24,891 nt of DNA from Bacteroidales bacterium UBA1208 (GTDB lineage Bacteria; Bacteroidota; Bacteroidia; Bacteroidales; P3), in the NCBI GenBank assembly GCA_002309955.1, contig DBXQ01000044.1, positions 1 through 24,891 on the forward strand, read 5' to 3'. The notes below the pieces were generated by a model, which saw only the letters and a program-made list of their open reading frames with translations, had not been told where the DNA came from and ran no database searches. Shown in pieces: positions 14,993-22,060 of the stretch; the first letter of the stretch is position 1; every line of letters begins with the position of its first letter. Both the position numbers and the translations under genes were made by a program.

Positions 14993-15601
14993 CTATTCGA
15001 GATGACCTCCCTTGTAGAAATGTTTGCTCCAATATTTGTCGTCAAGACGACTGATGATGACACCACGAGAGGTGGACGAGTGGACAAAGAGTCCATCTTT
15101 CAGATAAATGCCCACGTGCGATACTTTGCCTTTGCTATTGGTGAAGAAAACCAGATCTCCTTCGCGCAGCTCGCTCTTGGAGATGAGGATGACATCTTGT
15201 TGCATGTCGTTGGCCACACGGTGGAGATTGAAATTATAGACCTGACGATAGATGTGACCTACAAAACCAGAGCAGTCGACACCATCCTTGTCGTTGCCAC
15301 CGTAGCGGTAAGGAGTACCCATCCATGCTTGGATAGCATCATAAAGAGCCTCATTGTCACCGGGTTCGCGCTCAATGCCAAGTGCGTTGACGTTACCACT
15401 GCGACGGGCTTCTTCGGAGACTGTGGGGACATAAGGCACTTCTTTGACATATTCGTCAGCATAAAGCTCGCCCATGGTATAGTCTTCTTCTTCCAAGTCT
15501 TGGTTGAGGAAACGTTTCAAGCTTTCGCACGATGCGAAAAGACCAATGGAGAAGAGTGTAAGAAGAATGATGAGAATGATTTTGCGCATGGGGAGACTCA
15601 C
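14993..15601 (-). CDS. NlpC/P60 (C40) family peptidoglycan peptidase, lipoprotein
   Basis: This 202-residue protein has a lipoprotein signal ending in L-F-A-S-C (Cys25) and a C-terminal NlpC/P60 domain from about residue 82. G-V-D-C-S-G-F (Cys110 nucleophile), S-H-V-G-I-Y (His162) and F-V-H-S-S (His174) supply the expected Cys-His-polar triad. Such enzymes cut peptide stems of peptidoglycan, usually the gamma-D-Glu to diaminopimelate bond. The start could be GTG at 15601, overlapping the upstream stop as GTGA, or ATG at 15589, which gives a shorter and cleaner signal peptide. The overlap favours GTG by translational coupling, while the commoner codon favours ATG. It is the last gene of a division/cell-wall operon. 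Confidence 0.88.
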   Translation of the reverse strand: MSLPMRKIILIILLTLFSIGLFASCESLKRFLNQDLEEEDYTMGELYADEYVKEVPYVPTVSEEARRSGNVNALGIEREPGDNEALYDAIQAWMGTPYRYGGNDKDGVDCSGFVGHIYRQVYNFNLHRVANDMQQDVILISKSELREGDLVFFTNSKGKVSHVGIYLKDGLFVHSSTSRGVIISRLDDKYWSKHFYKGGHLE

Positions 15602-15894
15602 TCTTTGACGATGAAGATGTCTTCATCTTGACGTTTCATATAGTAGTGCTCCCGACCATAGGTTTCAATGGCATCGGGGTTGTCAATAAGTGATACGGCT
15701 GCAATACTGTCCTGCTCAATTCCTTGGCGTATAAGTTTTGCCTCTTTGTTGAGTTCGGAGACTTCACGTTTGAGTTTGTGGGTGACCATGACATTGTTTT
15801 CTCCCAAGAAGAGGAAGAAAAGAAGGAAGATAAGTGTGGCGGCTACATATTTGTTTCTGACAATGCGCCAAATGATCAAGAGGGTCTTTTTCAT
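15598..15894 (-). CDS. FtsB/DivIC-type septum formation initiator protein
   Basis: This 98-residue protein has a short cytoplasmic N-terminus (MKKTLLIIWRIVRNK), one membrane helix (about 16-31), a coiled-coil stretch and a C-terminal segment with E-x-Y-G-R-E-x-Y-Y-M, the conserved end of the FtsB/DivIC family. FtsB links FtsL and FtsQ in the divisome and helps activate septal peptidoglycan synthesis. The ATG at 15894 was chosen over a TTG at 15918 that would add eight residues, because the MKK start directly precedes the membrane helix. It overlaps the NlpC/P60 gene by four bases if that gene starts with GTG, and lies 60 bases after the lytic transglycosylase gene. The sequence alone does not separate FtsB from DivIC. 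Confidence 0.85.
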   Translation of the reverse strand: MKKTLLIIWRIVRNKYVAATLIFLLFFLFLGENNVMVTHKLKREVSELNKEAKLIRQGIEQDSIAAVSLIDNPDAIETYGREHYYMKRQDEDIFIVKE

Positions 15895-15954
15895 GGTGGA
15901 GGAGGATGGGTTAATCAAGTATGTATTGTCAGTGCGTGTACAGAGGAAAGGTTG

Positions 15955-17226
15955 TTAACGCACTCTAAGCCGCTGCCCATAGCGTATGCGGTCGGAACGG
16001 AGATTGTTGAGTTTTTTAAGGTTGCGGACTGTGGTGCCGTGCTTGGCGGCAATGGAAGAGAGTGTTTCTCCACGACGCACTTTATGATAATTGGAACTGG
16101 AATTGCGTCGCCCGGTATTTTTTTTCTTGGTCACTATGGGGCGATCTTCAACAGGGTCCACGGTGACAGGTTTGATGCTCAGCGAATCTTCAGAGTCACG
16201 GAAAATCTCCTCAGCATGTTGTATGAGATCGTTCATCTTGCTGGTAGGCAGGCAGAGGGGATAGGAGCCATTCTGTCCGGGAATATAGTCGGCACGGTAT
16301 TGGGGGTTGAGGGCACGGAGTTCTTCGATGTCTATGCCGATATATTTGCTGATGTTGGAGAAGGTCATGTTGCGTTCCACCATGACGGTGTCAGTGCGGA
16401 GCGGGAGGGTGACCCGTTTGGGATGAAGGCCGTGCTCAGGATAGAAATTCATGATGTAGGTGGCAGCGATGAAGGCTGGCACATAGCCACGGGTTTCGCG
16501 GGGCAGGTAGGGATAGATTTGCCAGAAGTTCTGTTTGCCACCGCTACGGGCTATTGCTTTGTTGACGTTGCCTGGACCACAATTGTAGGCAGCGATGGCG
16601 AGGTGCCAGTCGCCAAAAACGCTGTGTAGGTCGTGAAGGTAGTGTGCTGCGGCATCGGATGACTTGTAGGCATCGCGACGCTCGTCTATGATAGAGTTGA
16701 CTTCCAAACCGTAGTTTTTGCCAGTGGTGTACATGAACTGCCAGAGGCCGGCAGCACCGACACGTGAAGTGGCTTGGGGATTCATGGCCGATTCGACGAT
16801 GGTGAGGTATTTGAGTTCTTCAGGCACATCGTAGCGTGAGAGCGATTCTTCGAAGAGAGTGTTGTAATATTCAGAGAGGGTGAGCATAACATCAAGTCGG
16901 TTGCGCATACGGTTGAGGTACATACGTATGTGGGAACGTACCTCTTGGTTGAAGGTCATGGGGATGACCGTGTGCAGGGAGGCAAGGCGTTTAGCTATGA
17001 CCGAATCGGGTATTTGGTCGAAGGCATAGTCGGTATTAATGTTGGCATGATGTCTACGTGTAGTAGAAGTGTATTTGCTGAGGACATAGCTGTTGAGAAG
17101 GCTGTCATAGTTGGTGACAAACTGGTCGGCCATGTCGAGGGCTTCTTGGTTGACAGGGTGGTTTTGTGCGCTTGCCACGGGTGCGGCAAGAAGCAGGATG
17201 ACGATGGAATATATAAGTTTTTTCAT
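15955..17226 (-). CDS. Lytic transglycosylase with LysM domain, MltD-like
   Basis: This 423-residue protein has a cleavable signal peptide (MKKLIYSIVILLLAAPVASA, cut near residue 20). An SLT transglycosylase domain spans about 125-245, with catalytic Glu145 in I-V-E-S-A-M-N-P and the supporting motifs G-L-W-Q-F-M (160-165) and A-Y-N-C-G-P-G-N (213-220). A degenerate LysM-like stretch lies at about 286-327, and a clear C-terminal LysM at 380-423 (YHKVRRGETLSSIAAKHG) should bind peptidoglycan glycan. The enzyme cleaves the MurNAc-GlcNAc bond to form 1,6-anhydro ends. No lipobox is seen, unlike E. coli MltD, so it is probably soluble in the periplasm. It heads the operon with FtsB/DivIC and NlpC/P60 from a good promoter at 17384-17354. 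Confidence 0.9.
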   Translation of the reverse strand: MKKLIYSIVILLLAAPVASAQNHPVNQEALDMADQFVTNYDSLLNSYVLSKYTSTTRRHHANINTDYAFDQIPDSVIAKRLASLHTVIPMTFNQEVRSHIRMYLNRMRNRLDVMLTLSEYYNTLFEESLSRYDVPEELKYLTIVESAMNPQATSRVGAAGLWQFMYTTGKNYGLEVNSIIDERRDAYKSSDAAAHYLHDLHSVFGDWHLAIAAYNCGPGNVNKAIARSGGKQNFWQIYPYLPRETRGYVPAFIAATYIMNFYPEHGLHPKRVTLPLRTDTVMVERNMTFSNISKYIGIDIEELRALNPQYRADYIPGQNGSYPLCLPTSKMNDLIQHAEEIFRDSEDSLSIKPVTVDPVEDRPIVTKKKNTGRRNSSSNYHKVRRGETLSSIAAKHGTTVRNLKKLNNLRSDRIRYGQRLRVR

Positions 17227-17353
17227 AGGTTCGGATGAGGTAACTCGAATAGGTGTTTGTATTGGCCTGACACGGGGTGGACGACGGTGAAAAGTCTATC
17301 CCTCAGCATGTCGAAAAGGCATTGATTCTATATTTGTTTTACTATTTGAAATG

Positions 17354-17384
17354 CAAAATTACGCATATTTTCTTTTATAACAAA
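17354..17384 (-). promoter_or_regulatory. Promoter of the transglycosylase-FtsB-NlpC operon
   Basis: On the minus strand, TTTG (17384-17381) and TAATTTTG (17361-17354) are separated by 19 bases, matching both boxes and spacing of the Bacteroidota consensus. The expected leader is about 120 bases before the ATG at 17226. Confidence 0.7.
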
Positions 17385-17530
17385 ATAAAATTGGATGTTT
17401 TTACCAACGGTTGGATGTCGGAAAATAGTTATTCACACACAACATGTTGATGGAATAAAAATTAACACCTAATGTTATGAAGAAAAAAAAATTTTTATAC
17501 AGGAAATGGATATTACTTGTTTTTTTTTTG

Positions 17531-17538
17531 TATTTTTG
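17531..17538 (+). promoter_or_regulatory. Possible -7 box for thioredoxin
   Basis: TATTTTTG matches TAnnTTTG and lies 36 bases before the thioredoxin ATG. No TTTG is found at the correct upstream distance, and the site lies next to a T-rich run where chance matches are likely. Confidence 0.35.
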
Positions 17539-17574
17539 CAGCATCATCAAAATGGAATAAACATCTTTATAATT

Positions 17575-17889
17575 ATGGAAATCACTATCACAGAACAGAA
17601 TTTCGACGAAGTACTGAAGAACAATGCCGTCGTCATGATTGATTTTGGCGCCACATGGTGCGGTCCCTGCAAAGCCCTCGCTCCCGTGATTGAGGAAATT
17701 GCTAACGACTATGCCGGTCGTGCGGCTGTAGGTAAGGCCGACGTGGACCAATGCCCGGAAGTTACTGGCAGATTCCGTATACGCAACGTCCCTACCGTTC
17801 TGTTTTTCAAAAACGGTGAACTGAAGGATAAGAGCGTGGGAGCCGTACAGAAGAAAACTCTCACTGACAAGATTGACGCCCTGCTGTAA
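17575..17889 (+). CDS. trxA: Thioredoxin
   Basis: This is a 104-residue single-domain thioredoxin of normal length. The active site W-C-G-P-C has the redox Cys pair at 29 and 32, the buried Asp lies in V-M-I-D-F, and the cis-Pro loop is in N-V-P-T-V-L-F-F. There is no signal peptide, so it acts in the cytoplasm as a general disulfide reductase fed by thioredoxin reductase. The ATG at 17575 gives the standard start just before the first beta strand; a longer upstream reading would add a T-rich, non-conserved stretch and was rejected. The DUF58 gene starts five bases after its stop. Confidence 0.95.
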   Translation: MEITITEQNFDEVLKNNAVVMIDFGATWCGPCKALAPVIEEIANDYAGRAAVGKADVDQCPEVTGRFRIRNVPTVLFFKNGELKDKSVGAVQKKTLTDKIDALL

Positions 17890-17894
17890 CAAAA

Positions 17895-18842
17895 TTGTTC
17901 GAAGATTTAGAAAGATACAAGTCGCTGGACTTCTATGCACGCCAAACGGTGGAGGGATTCATCGCGGGCTTGCATAGGAGTCCTTTTCATGGTTTTTCGG
18001 TCGAGTTTGCCGAGCACCGACAATATGCACAAGGCGAATCAATCCGGAACATCGACTGGAAGCTTTACGGCCGGACGGACAAGCTTTTTGTGAAGCGCTT
18101 TGAGGAGGAGACAAATCTCCGCTGTCAATTGGTCATTGATCACAGTGGCTCAATGCTGCTTCCCACCGAGAGGCAAGGCGACCTCCAACATCCAAACAAA
18201 CTTACTTTTTCGTGCTATGCAGCAGCCGTACTCACCGAATTGTTGGTGAGGCAAAGGGATGCTTTCGGTCTCTCGCTGGTGAGCGAGGGTATTGACTTGC
18301 AGACTGACTGTCGCAGTAGTCGTGCATTCCAACAATATATTCTCCAATTACTTGAGACCGAATTGAGAGTTGCAGCACCGACCAAAGGCAAAACAAATGA
18401 TAAAATCGGTACCAACCGTGGCACAGAGATCACCGAAGCCCTTCATCTGACAGCAGAGAGGCTGCACCGACGCTCGATGGTGGTGATTTTCACCGACGCT
18501 CTTGTCAAGCCTTCCGACCGAGACCCACTAATGGATGCGCTGCGCCATCTACGTCATTGCAAACACGAAGTGTTGCTGTTCCACACACTGCACCATGCCC
18601 AAGAAGTAGAATTCAACTTTTCCAACCGTCCCACTGAATTTATCGATTTGGAAAGCGGCCGGCATCTCAAAGTGATGCCGTCGGAGGTGATGGAACGCTA
18701 TCAAGACCTCATGCATCAGCAGACTGCCGACCTGAAACGTCACGCCATCCAATACCGAATTGATTACCAGCCAATAGACATAGGACTTGGAATGAATCAA
18801 GTGTTGCTCCCTTATCTTTTAAAGAGAAGTAAACACCAGTGA
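17895..18842 (+). CDS. DUF58 domain protein (vWA-like), TTG start
   Basis: This 315-residue protein matches DUF58. Near the N-terminus the family's most conserved segment is present (G-L-H-R-S-P-F-H-G-F-S-V-E-F, then R-N-I-D-W-K-L-Y-G-R-T-D). It continues into a von Willebrand A-like fold with an intact metal-site motif D-H-S-G-S. DUF58 proteins usually accompany MoxR-type AAA ATPases and BatA/BatB-like proteins; none is in this window. The start codon is TTG at 17895: no ATG or GTG lies between the in-frame stop at 17874 and the conserved region, so TTG is the only sensible choice. It is five bases after thioredoxin, probably co-transcribed. The role is not established. Confidence 0.87.
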   Translation: MFEDLERYKSLDFYARQTVEGFIAGLHRSPFHGFSVEFAEHRQYAQGESIRNIDWKLYGRTDKLFVKRFEEETNLRCQLVIDHSGSMLLPTERQGDLQHPNKLTFSCYAAAVLTELLVRQRDAFGLSLVSEGIDLQTDCRSSRAFQQYILQLLETELRVAAPTKGKTNDKIGTNRGTEITEALHLTAERLHRRSMVVIFTDALVKPSDRDPLMDALRHLRHCKHEVLLFHTLHHAQEVEFNFSNRPTEFIDLESGRHLKVMPSEVMERYQDLMHQQTADLKRHAIQYRIDYQPIDIGLGMNQVLLPYLLKRSKHQ

Positions 18843-18875
18843 AAATATGTTTTTTTTGTTAAAATATCACATTGA

Positions 18876-18908
18876 TTTGTATTAAACCAAATATTTTTTA
18901 TATCTTTG
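18876..18908 (+). promoter_or_regulatory. Promoter of butyrate kinase
   Basis: TTTG (18876-18879) and TATCTTTG (18901-18908) are separated by 21 bases, a good match to the Bacteroidota promoter. The leader would be about 75 bases to the ATG at 18989. It indicates that buk is transcribed independently of the thioredoxin/DUF58 pair. Confidence 0.7.
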
Positions 18909-18988
18909 CAAACTGAAGTATAATGCATTTCTATGTGTATGCTTGATAATGTAAATGAAATAATAAAAAAACGAAAACATAATATATT

Positions 18989-20080
18989 ATGAGCACAAAG
19001 AAATACACCTTAGTAATCAATCCGGGTGCAACCTCGACAAAGGCTGCCATTTACAATGGAGAAACGGAAGTGTTTACTGAAAACTTATCGCATCCCATTG
19101 AGGAAATACAGAAATTCCACGAAGTGGCAGACCAGTTTGACTATCGCAAGGGTGCCATCCTTGATATGTTGAAACGACATGGTATCGGCACTGACGAGAT
19201 AGCTGTAGTGATGGGTCGTGGCGGTCTTACCCGTCCCTGCGAAAGCGGTGCCTATCGCGTGAATGACTTGATGAAAAAAGAATGCCACGACGGTATTCAA
19301 GGCAAGCATGCCTGCAATCTGGGTGCATTGATAAGCGACTCTATCGCCAACGAAATTGGACTGCCTTGTGCCTATATTGCCGACCCCGGCATTGTGGATG
19401 AGCGTCCCGAATATGCAAAGATTACCGGTCACCCCATCTTCGACCTCGACCCCTCGCACGAAGGTGTCATCTGGCACTGCCTAAACCAGAAGATGACAGC
19501 CAAACTCTATGCCCGTGAGTTAGGCAAACATTACGAAGACCTCAATCTTATCATCGCCCACATGGGTGGAGGTGTCAGCGTGGGTATCCACGAGCATGGC
19601 CGTTGTGTCGAAGTGAACCGTGCTTTGTGCGGTCTTGGAGCCTTCTCTCCCACTCGTTGCGGCAGCATCAATGCCAGCAAGCTGATTGAAGTGGCATGTA
19701 GCGGTAAATATACCGAAGCCCAGCTGAAGAAGATTGTCACCGCAGAAGGCGGTTTTGTGGCTTACCTCGGCACCAACGACGCTTACGAGGTGGAGAAGAA
19801 AGCCCTTGCCGGCGACAAGAAATGCCAGCTTCTGGTTGATGCTTTCTGCTACCAAGTCTCGTTGGAAATCAGCCGTCTCGCTGCTGTTGTAAGCGGTAAA
19901 GTCGACGCCATCCTTCTCACAGGCGGTATCGCCTACAGCAAACCTTGGATGCAGATGATTACCGACCGCGTCAGCTGGATTGCCCCCGTCAAGGTTTACA
20001 AAGGCGAAAACGAGATGCTTGCTCTAGCCATCTGTGGCAAAGAGATTCTCGACGGTGTTGCACCCAAAGAGTACAAATAA
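18989..20080 (+). CDS. buk: Butyrate kinase
   Basis: This 363-residue cytoplasmic enzyme belongs to the acetate/butyrate kinase group of the ASKHA superfamily and has the normal length. N-P-G-A-T-S-T-K (12-19) is the first phosphate loop, I-I-A-H-M-G-G-G-V-S-V-G is the central ATP/substrate motif, and L-L-T-G-G-I-A-Y-S is the adenosine motif. It interconverts butyryl phosphate plus ADP with butyrate plus ATP, or acts on branched-chain analogues. The usual partner, phosphotransbutyrylase (ptb), is not adjacent on either side. The gene has its own promoter, and an unusual inverted repeat follows its stop. The family call is strong; the in vivo acyl group is uncertain. Confidence 0.92.
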   Translation: MSTKKYTLVINPGATSTKAAIYNGETEVFTENLSHPIEEIQKFHEVADQFDYRKGAILDMLKRHGIGTDEIAVVMGRGGLTRPCESGAYRVNDLMKKECHDGIQGKHACNLGALISDSIANEIGLPCAYIADPGIVDERPEYAKITGHPIFDLDPSHEGVIWHCLNQKMTAKLYARELGKHYEDLNLIIAHMGGGVSVGIHEHGRCVEVNRALCGLGAFSPTRCGSINASKLIEVACSGKYTEAQLKKIVTAEGGFVAYLGTNDAYEVEKKALAGDKKCQLLVDAFCYQVSLEISRLAAVVSGKVDAILLTGGIAYSKPWMQMITDRVSWIAPVKVYKGENEMLALAICGKEILDGVAPKEYK

Positions 20081-20088
20081 ACAAACCG

Positions 20089-20103
20089 GTTCCGTCCCGG
20101 AAC
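20089..20103. repeat. Short GC-rich inverted repeat after buk
   Basis: GTTCCG (20089-20094) and CGGAAC (20098-20103) pair around a three-base loop. No T run follows. It directly abuts the longer repeat at 20103-20155. Confidence 0.4.
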
Positions 20104-20155
20104 ACATAACATTAATGTCAGCCTGCTTAACGCTGGGTGACATTAATGTTATGTG
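20103..20155. repeat. Perfect 18-bp inverted repeat between buk and the FKBP gene
   Basis: CACATAACATTAATGTCA (20103-20120) is perfectly complementary to 20138-20155, with a 17-base spacer. Each arm also contains the self-palindrome ACATTAATGT, so the arms are inverted and partly direct repeats at once. No T run follows on either strand, which argues against a simple terminator. It may be a dimer-pair operator or an mRNA 3'-end hairpin. Confidence 0.75.
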
Positions 20156-20208
20156 GTATGTCAGACAATAACAAATTAATTTATAAATAAAACATAACTT
20201 GTACAAAG

Positions 20209-21090
20209 ATGAAAAAAGTACTGATTCTTTTGGCAGTTTTGACCGTGGGAGCCATGGCCACTGCCCAAGAGGTGAAGATTAAAAGAGGGAAAGTTACTAT
20301 GAGTGAGGCCGACTACAATCTGTTGAAACAGAAGGCCGACCTGTACGAGAAGACCCAGAAGACTCTTGACGAGACCCTGGCAGCCTACCAGAAACAGCAA
20401 CAGATGAACGACATGTATCGTCCCATCGAACTGAAAAACTTCAACGACTCTGCCTCCTATGCCATCGGTAAGGACATCTACCAAAACTGGCTTCAACAGA
20501 ATCTCGGCATCAATGGACAGGCCGCCGGCCAATCCATGATTGACTGCTACAAGGGACAGAACCGTTGGGATGAAGCCACAATGCGTCCTCTGCTCACCCG
20601 TTTCCAGCAGGAATTTGAGAAACGCCAACGCGAAGAACAGGAAAAAATGATGGCAAGCAAAGACGACAACATTGCTGCAGGAAAGAAATTCATGGAAGAG
20701 AACTCCCTCAATAAATCGGTTTACCAGACTAAGAGCGGCCTGCAATACAAAATTGAAAGAAAAGGCAATGGCAAGAAACCCAAAGCCACCGACAAAGTAA
20801 AAGTCCACTATACAGGCAAGCTGCTCGATGGAAAAGTGTTCGACAGCAGTGTTGAACGCGGTCAACCCGCCGAATTCTTCCTCAACCAAGTCATTCCCGG
20901 ATGGACTGAAGGTCTACAACTGATGGATATTGGCTCCAAATACACCTTCTACATCCCCTACAATCTGGCCTATGGCGAACAGCCCATGGGGTCCATTCCT
21001 CCCGGTTCCACCCTTATCTTCGAAGTCGAACTGCTCGACATCATTCCTGGGAACAACCAAAACAACGGCATTCAGGTAATCCGTAAATAA
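20209..21090 (+). CDS. FKBP-type peptidyl-prolyl cis-trans isomerase, exported
   Basis: This 293-residue protein has a signal peptide (MKKVLILLAVLTVGAMATAQ, cut near residue 20, no lipobox). A helical FKBP_N dimerisation-type region spans about 76-175, and a C-terminal FKBP domain about 195-278. The latter shows V-H-Y-T-G-K-L-L-D-G-K-V-F-D-S-S, V-I-P-G-W-T-E-G-L and I-P-Y-N-L-A-Y-G, the usual substrate-pocket elements. It resembles FkpA and Mip and should act as a folding helper in the periplasm. An extra charged segment (20-70) precedes the dimerisation region. The chorismate synthase start codon follows its stop directly with no gap. Confidence 0.92.
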   Translation: MKKVLILLAVLTVGAMATAQEVKIKRGKVTMSEADYNLLKQKADLYEKTQKTLDETLAAYQKQQQMNDMYRPIELKNFNDSASYAIGKDIYQNWLQQNLGINGQAAGQSMIDCYKGQNRWDEATMRPLLTRFQQEFEKRQREEQEKMMASKDDNIAAGKKFMEENSLNKSVYQTKSGLQYKIERKGNGKKPKATDKVKVHYTGKLLDGKVFDSSVERGQPAEFFLNQVIPGWTEGLQLMDIGSKYTFYIPYNLAYGEQPMGSIPPGSTLIFEVELLDIIPGNNQNNGIQVIRK

Positions 21091-22035
21091 GTGAATACGT
21101 TCGGCACTCTTTTCCGGCTGACAACCTTCGGCGAGTCACATGGCCCAGCAATGGGAGGCATCATCGACGGTTGTCCAGCCGGATTATTTATTGACTGCGA
21201 TTTTGTCGCTGAAGAGCTCCGTCGCCGTCGCGAAGGCGACACCTCTTCGACGCTCACCACTATGCGCAAGGAACCTGACCCTGTGGAATGGCTCAGCGGT
21301 ATCTTCGAAAACCGCACACTCGGCACTCCCATTGCCTTCACTGTTCCCAACAGCGACTCTCGGTCGGAGGACTATGAATCGTTGCGCAACTGTTGCCGTC
21401 CCGGCCATGCCGACTACACCTATCAACAGAAATACCATCACCGCGACTACCGTGGCGGCGGCCGTGCCTCGGGGCGCGAAACGGTTGCCCGTGTCGTGGC
21501 AGGGGCTATAGCCAAGCTATGGCTTGCTCAGCATCACATAGCCCTCAACGCTGTCCATCACGGATTTTTGGTCACCTGCACCGTAACAGGTCTGCCTGCC
21601 GGAGTGGGAATCCCCGTTTTCGACCGTCTCAACGCAAGGCTTTCCTATGCCGTTTTGTCCATTCCCTCGGCAGTAAATTTCTGCACAGGCAGCCAGCCCG
21701 ACGACTGGAGACTGCCCGCCAACGAATATCCTGACCAATGGAATGCCCACGGCCAAAACGAGACCCTCACCTCAACCAACCATTGCGGAGGTGTGCAGGG
21801 AGGCATCAGCAACGGCATGCCTGTAGTATTCCATGTCGGATTCCATCCCCCCGTCACCCATCCACAAGACATGACATGCCGAATGCCAGACGGAACCTTG
21901 AAAAACGTCTCACCCCATGGCCGCCATGACATTGACCACAGTTCTCGACTGCCTGTCATTGTGGAAAGCATGGCTGCTCTCGCCGTTGCCGACCTGTTTA
22001 TGCAATGGCTGTCAGAAGATGGAAAATTGTATTAA
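21091..22035 (+). CDS. aroC: Chorismate synthase, short form
   Basis: This 314-residue enzyme would convert 5-enolpyruvylshikimate-3-phosphate to chorismate with reduced FMN, the last step of the shikimate pathway. Conserved marks are F-G-E-S-H-G (His17), R-P-G-H-A-D-Y-T (His106), R-G-G-G-R-A-S-G-R-E-T and H-G-R-H-D (His279, Asp280). It is 40-50 residues shorter than typical AroC. The gap falls after about residue 158, where the segment leading to and including the usual G-D-S-x-G motif is missing, and the end of the protein is divergent (R-H-D-I-D instead of R-H-D-P-C). The GTG start touches the FKBP stop; no ATG is available nearby. Family membership is certain; full activity is less so. 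Confidence 0.88.
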   Translation: MNTFGTLFRLTTFGESHGPAMGGIIDGCPAGLFIDCDFVAEELRRRREGDTSSTLTTMRKEPDPVEWLSGIFENRTLGTPIAFTVPNSDSRSEDYESLRNCCRPGHADYTYQQKYHHRDYRGGGRASGRETVARVVAGAIAKLWLAQHHIALNAVHHGFLVTCTVTGLPAGVGIPVFDRLNARLSYAVLSIPSAVNFCTGSQPDDWRLPANEYPDQWNAHGQNETLTSTNHCGGVQGGISNGMPVVFHVGFHPPVTHPQDMTCRMPDGTLKNVSPHGRHDIDHSSRLPVIVESMAALAVADLFMQWLSEDGKLY

Positions 22036-22060
22036 TATTATCAGTTTAAAGCCATAAAGC

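Larger units (their letters stand above)
17227..17574. other. 348-bp divergent intergenic stretch
   Basis: It lies between the transglycosylase (minus) and thioredoxin (plus) starts. It holds a well-formed minus-strand promoter (17354-17384), a weaker plus-strand TATTTTTG box (17531-17538), two copies of TTGGATGT (17391-17398, 17410-17417) and a 27-codon open frame (17477-17560) of doubtful reality. Nothing is recognised in 17227-17340. Confidence 0.7.

Noticed and set aside
15895..15918. Eight-residue extension of the FtsB-like protein from TTG
   Set aside because: A TTG start adds a Ser-rich tail before MKK. The ATG at 15894 is in the usual position before the membrane helix.
15724..16629. 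A 301-codon plus-strand frame opposite the transglycosylase and FtsB genes
   Set aside because: It is antisense to proteins with complete catalytic motifs and signal peptide, and shows no recognisable domain.
17506..17574. N-terminal extension of thioredoxin by 23 residues
   Set aside because: The extra part is a T-rich, Phe-rich stretch absent from thioredoxins. The ATG at 17575 gives the standard 104-residue protein.
20176..20889. A 237-codon minus-strand frame opposite the FKBP gene
   Set aside because: It is rich in Phe, Leu and Val because it reads the complement of Lys/Glu-rich codons. No motif or promoter supports it.
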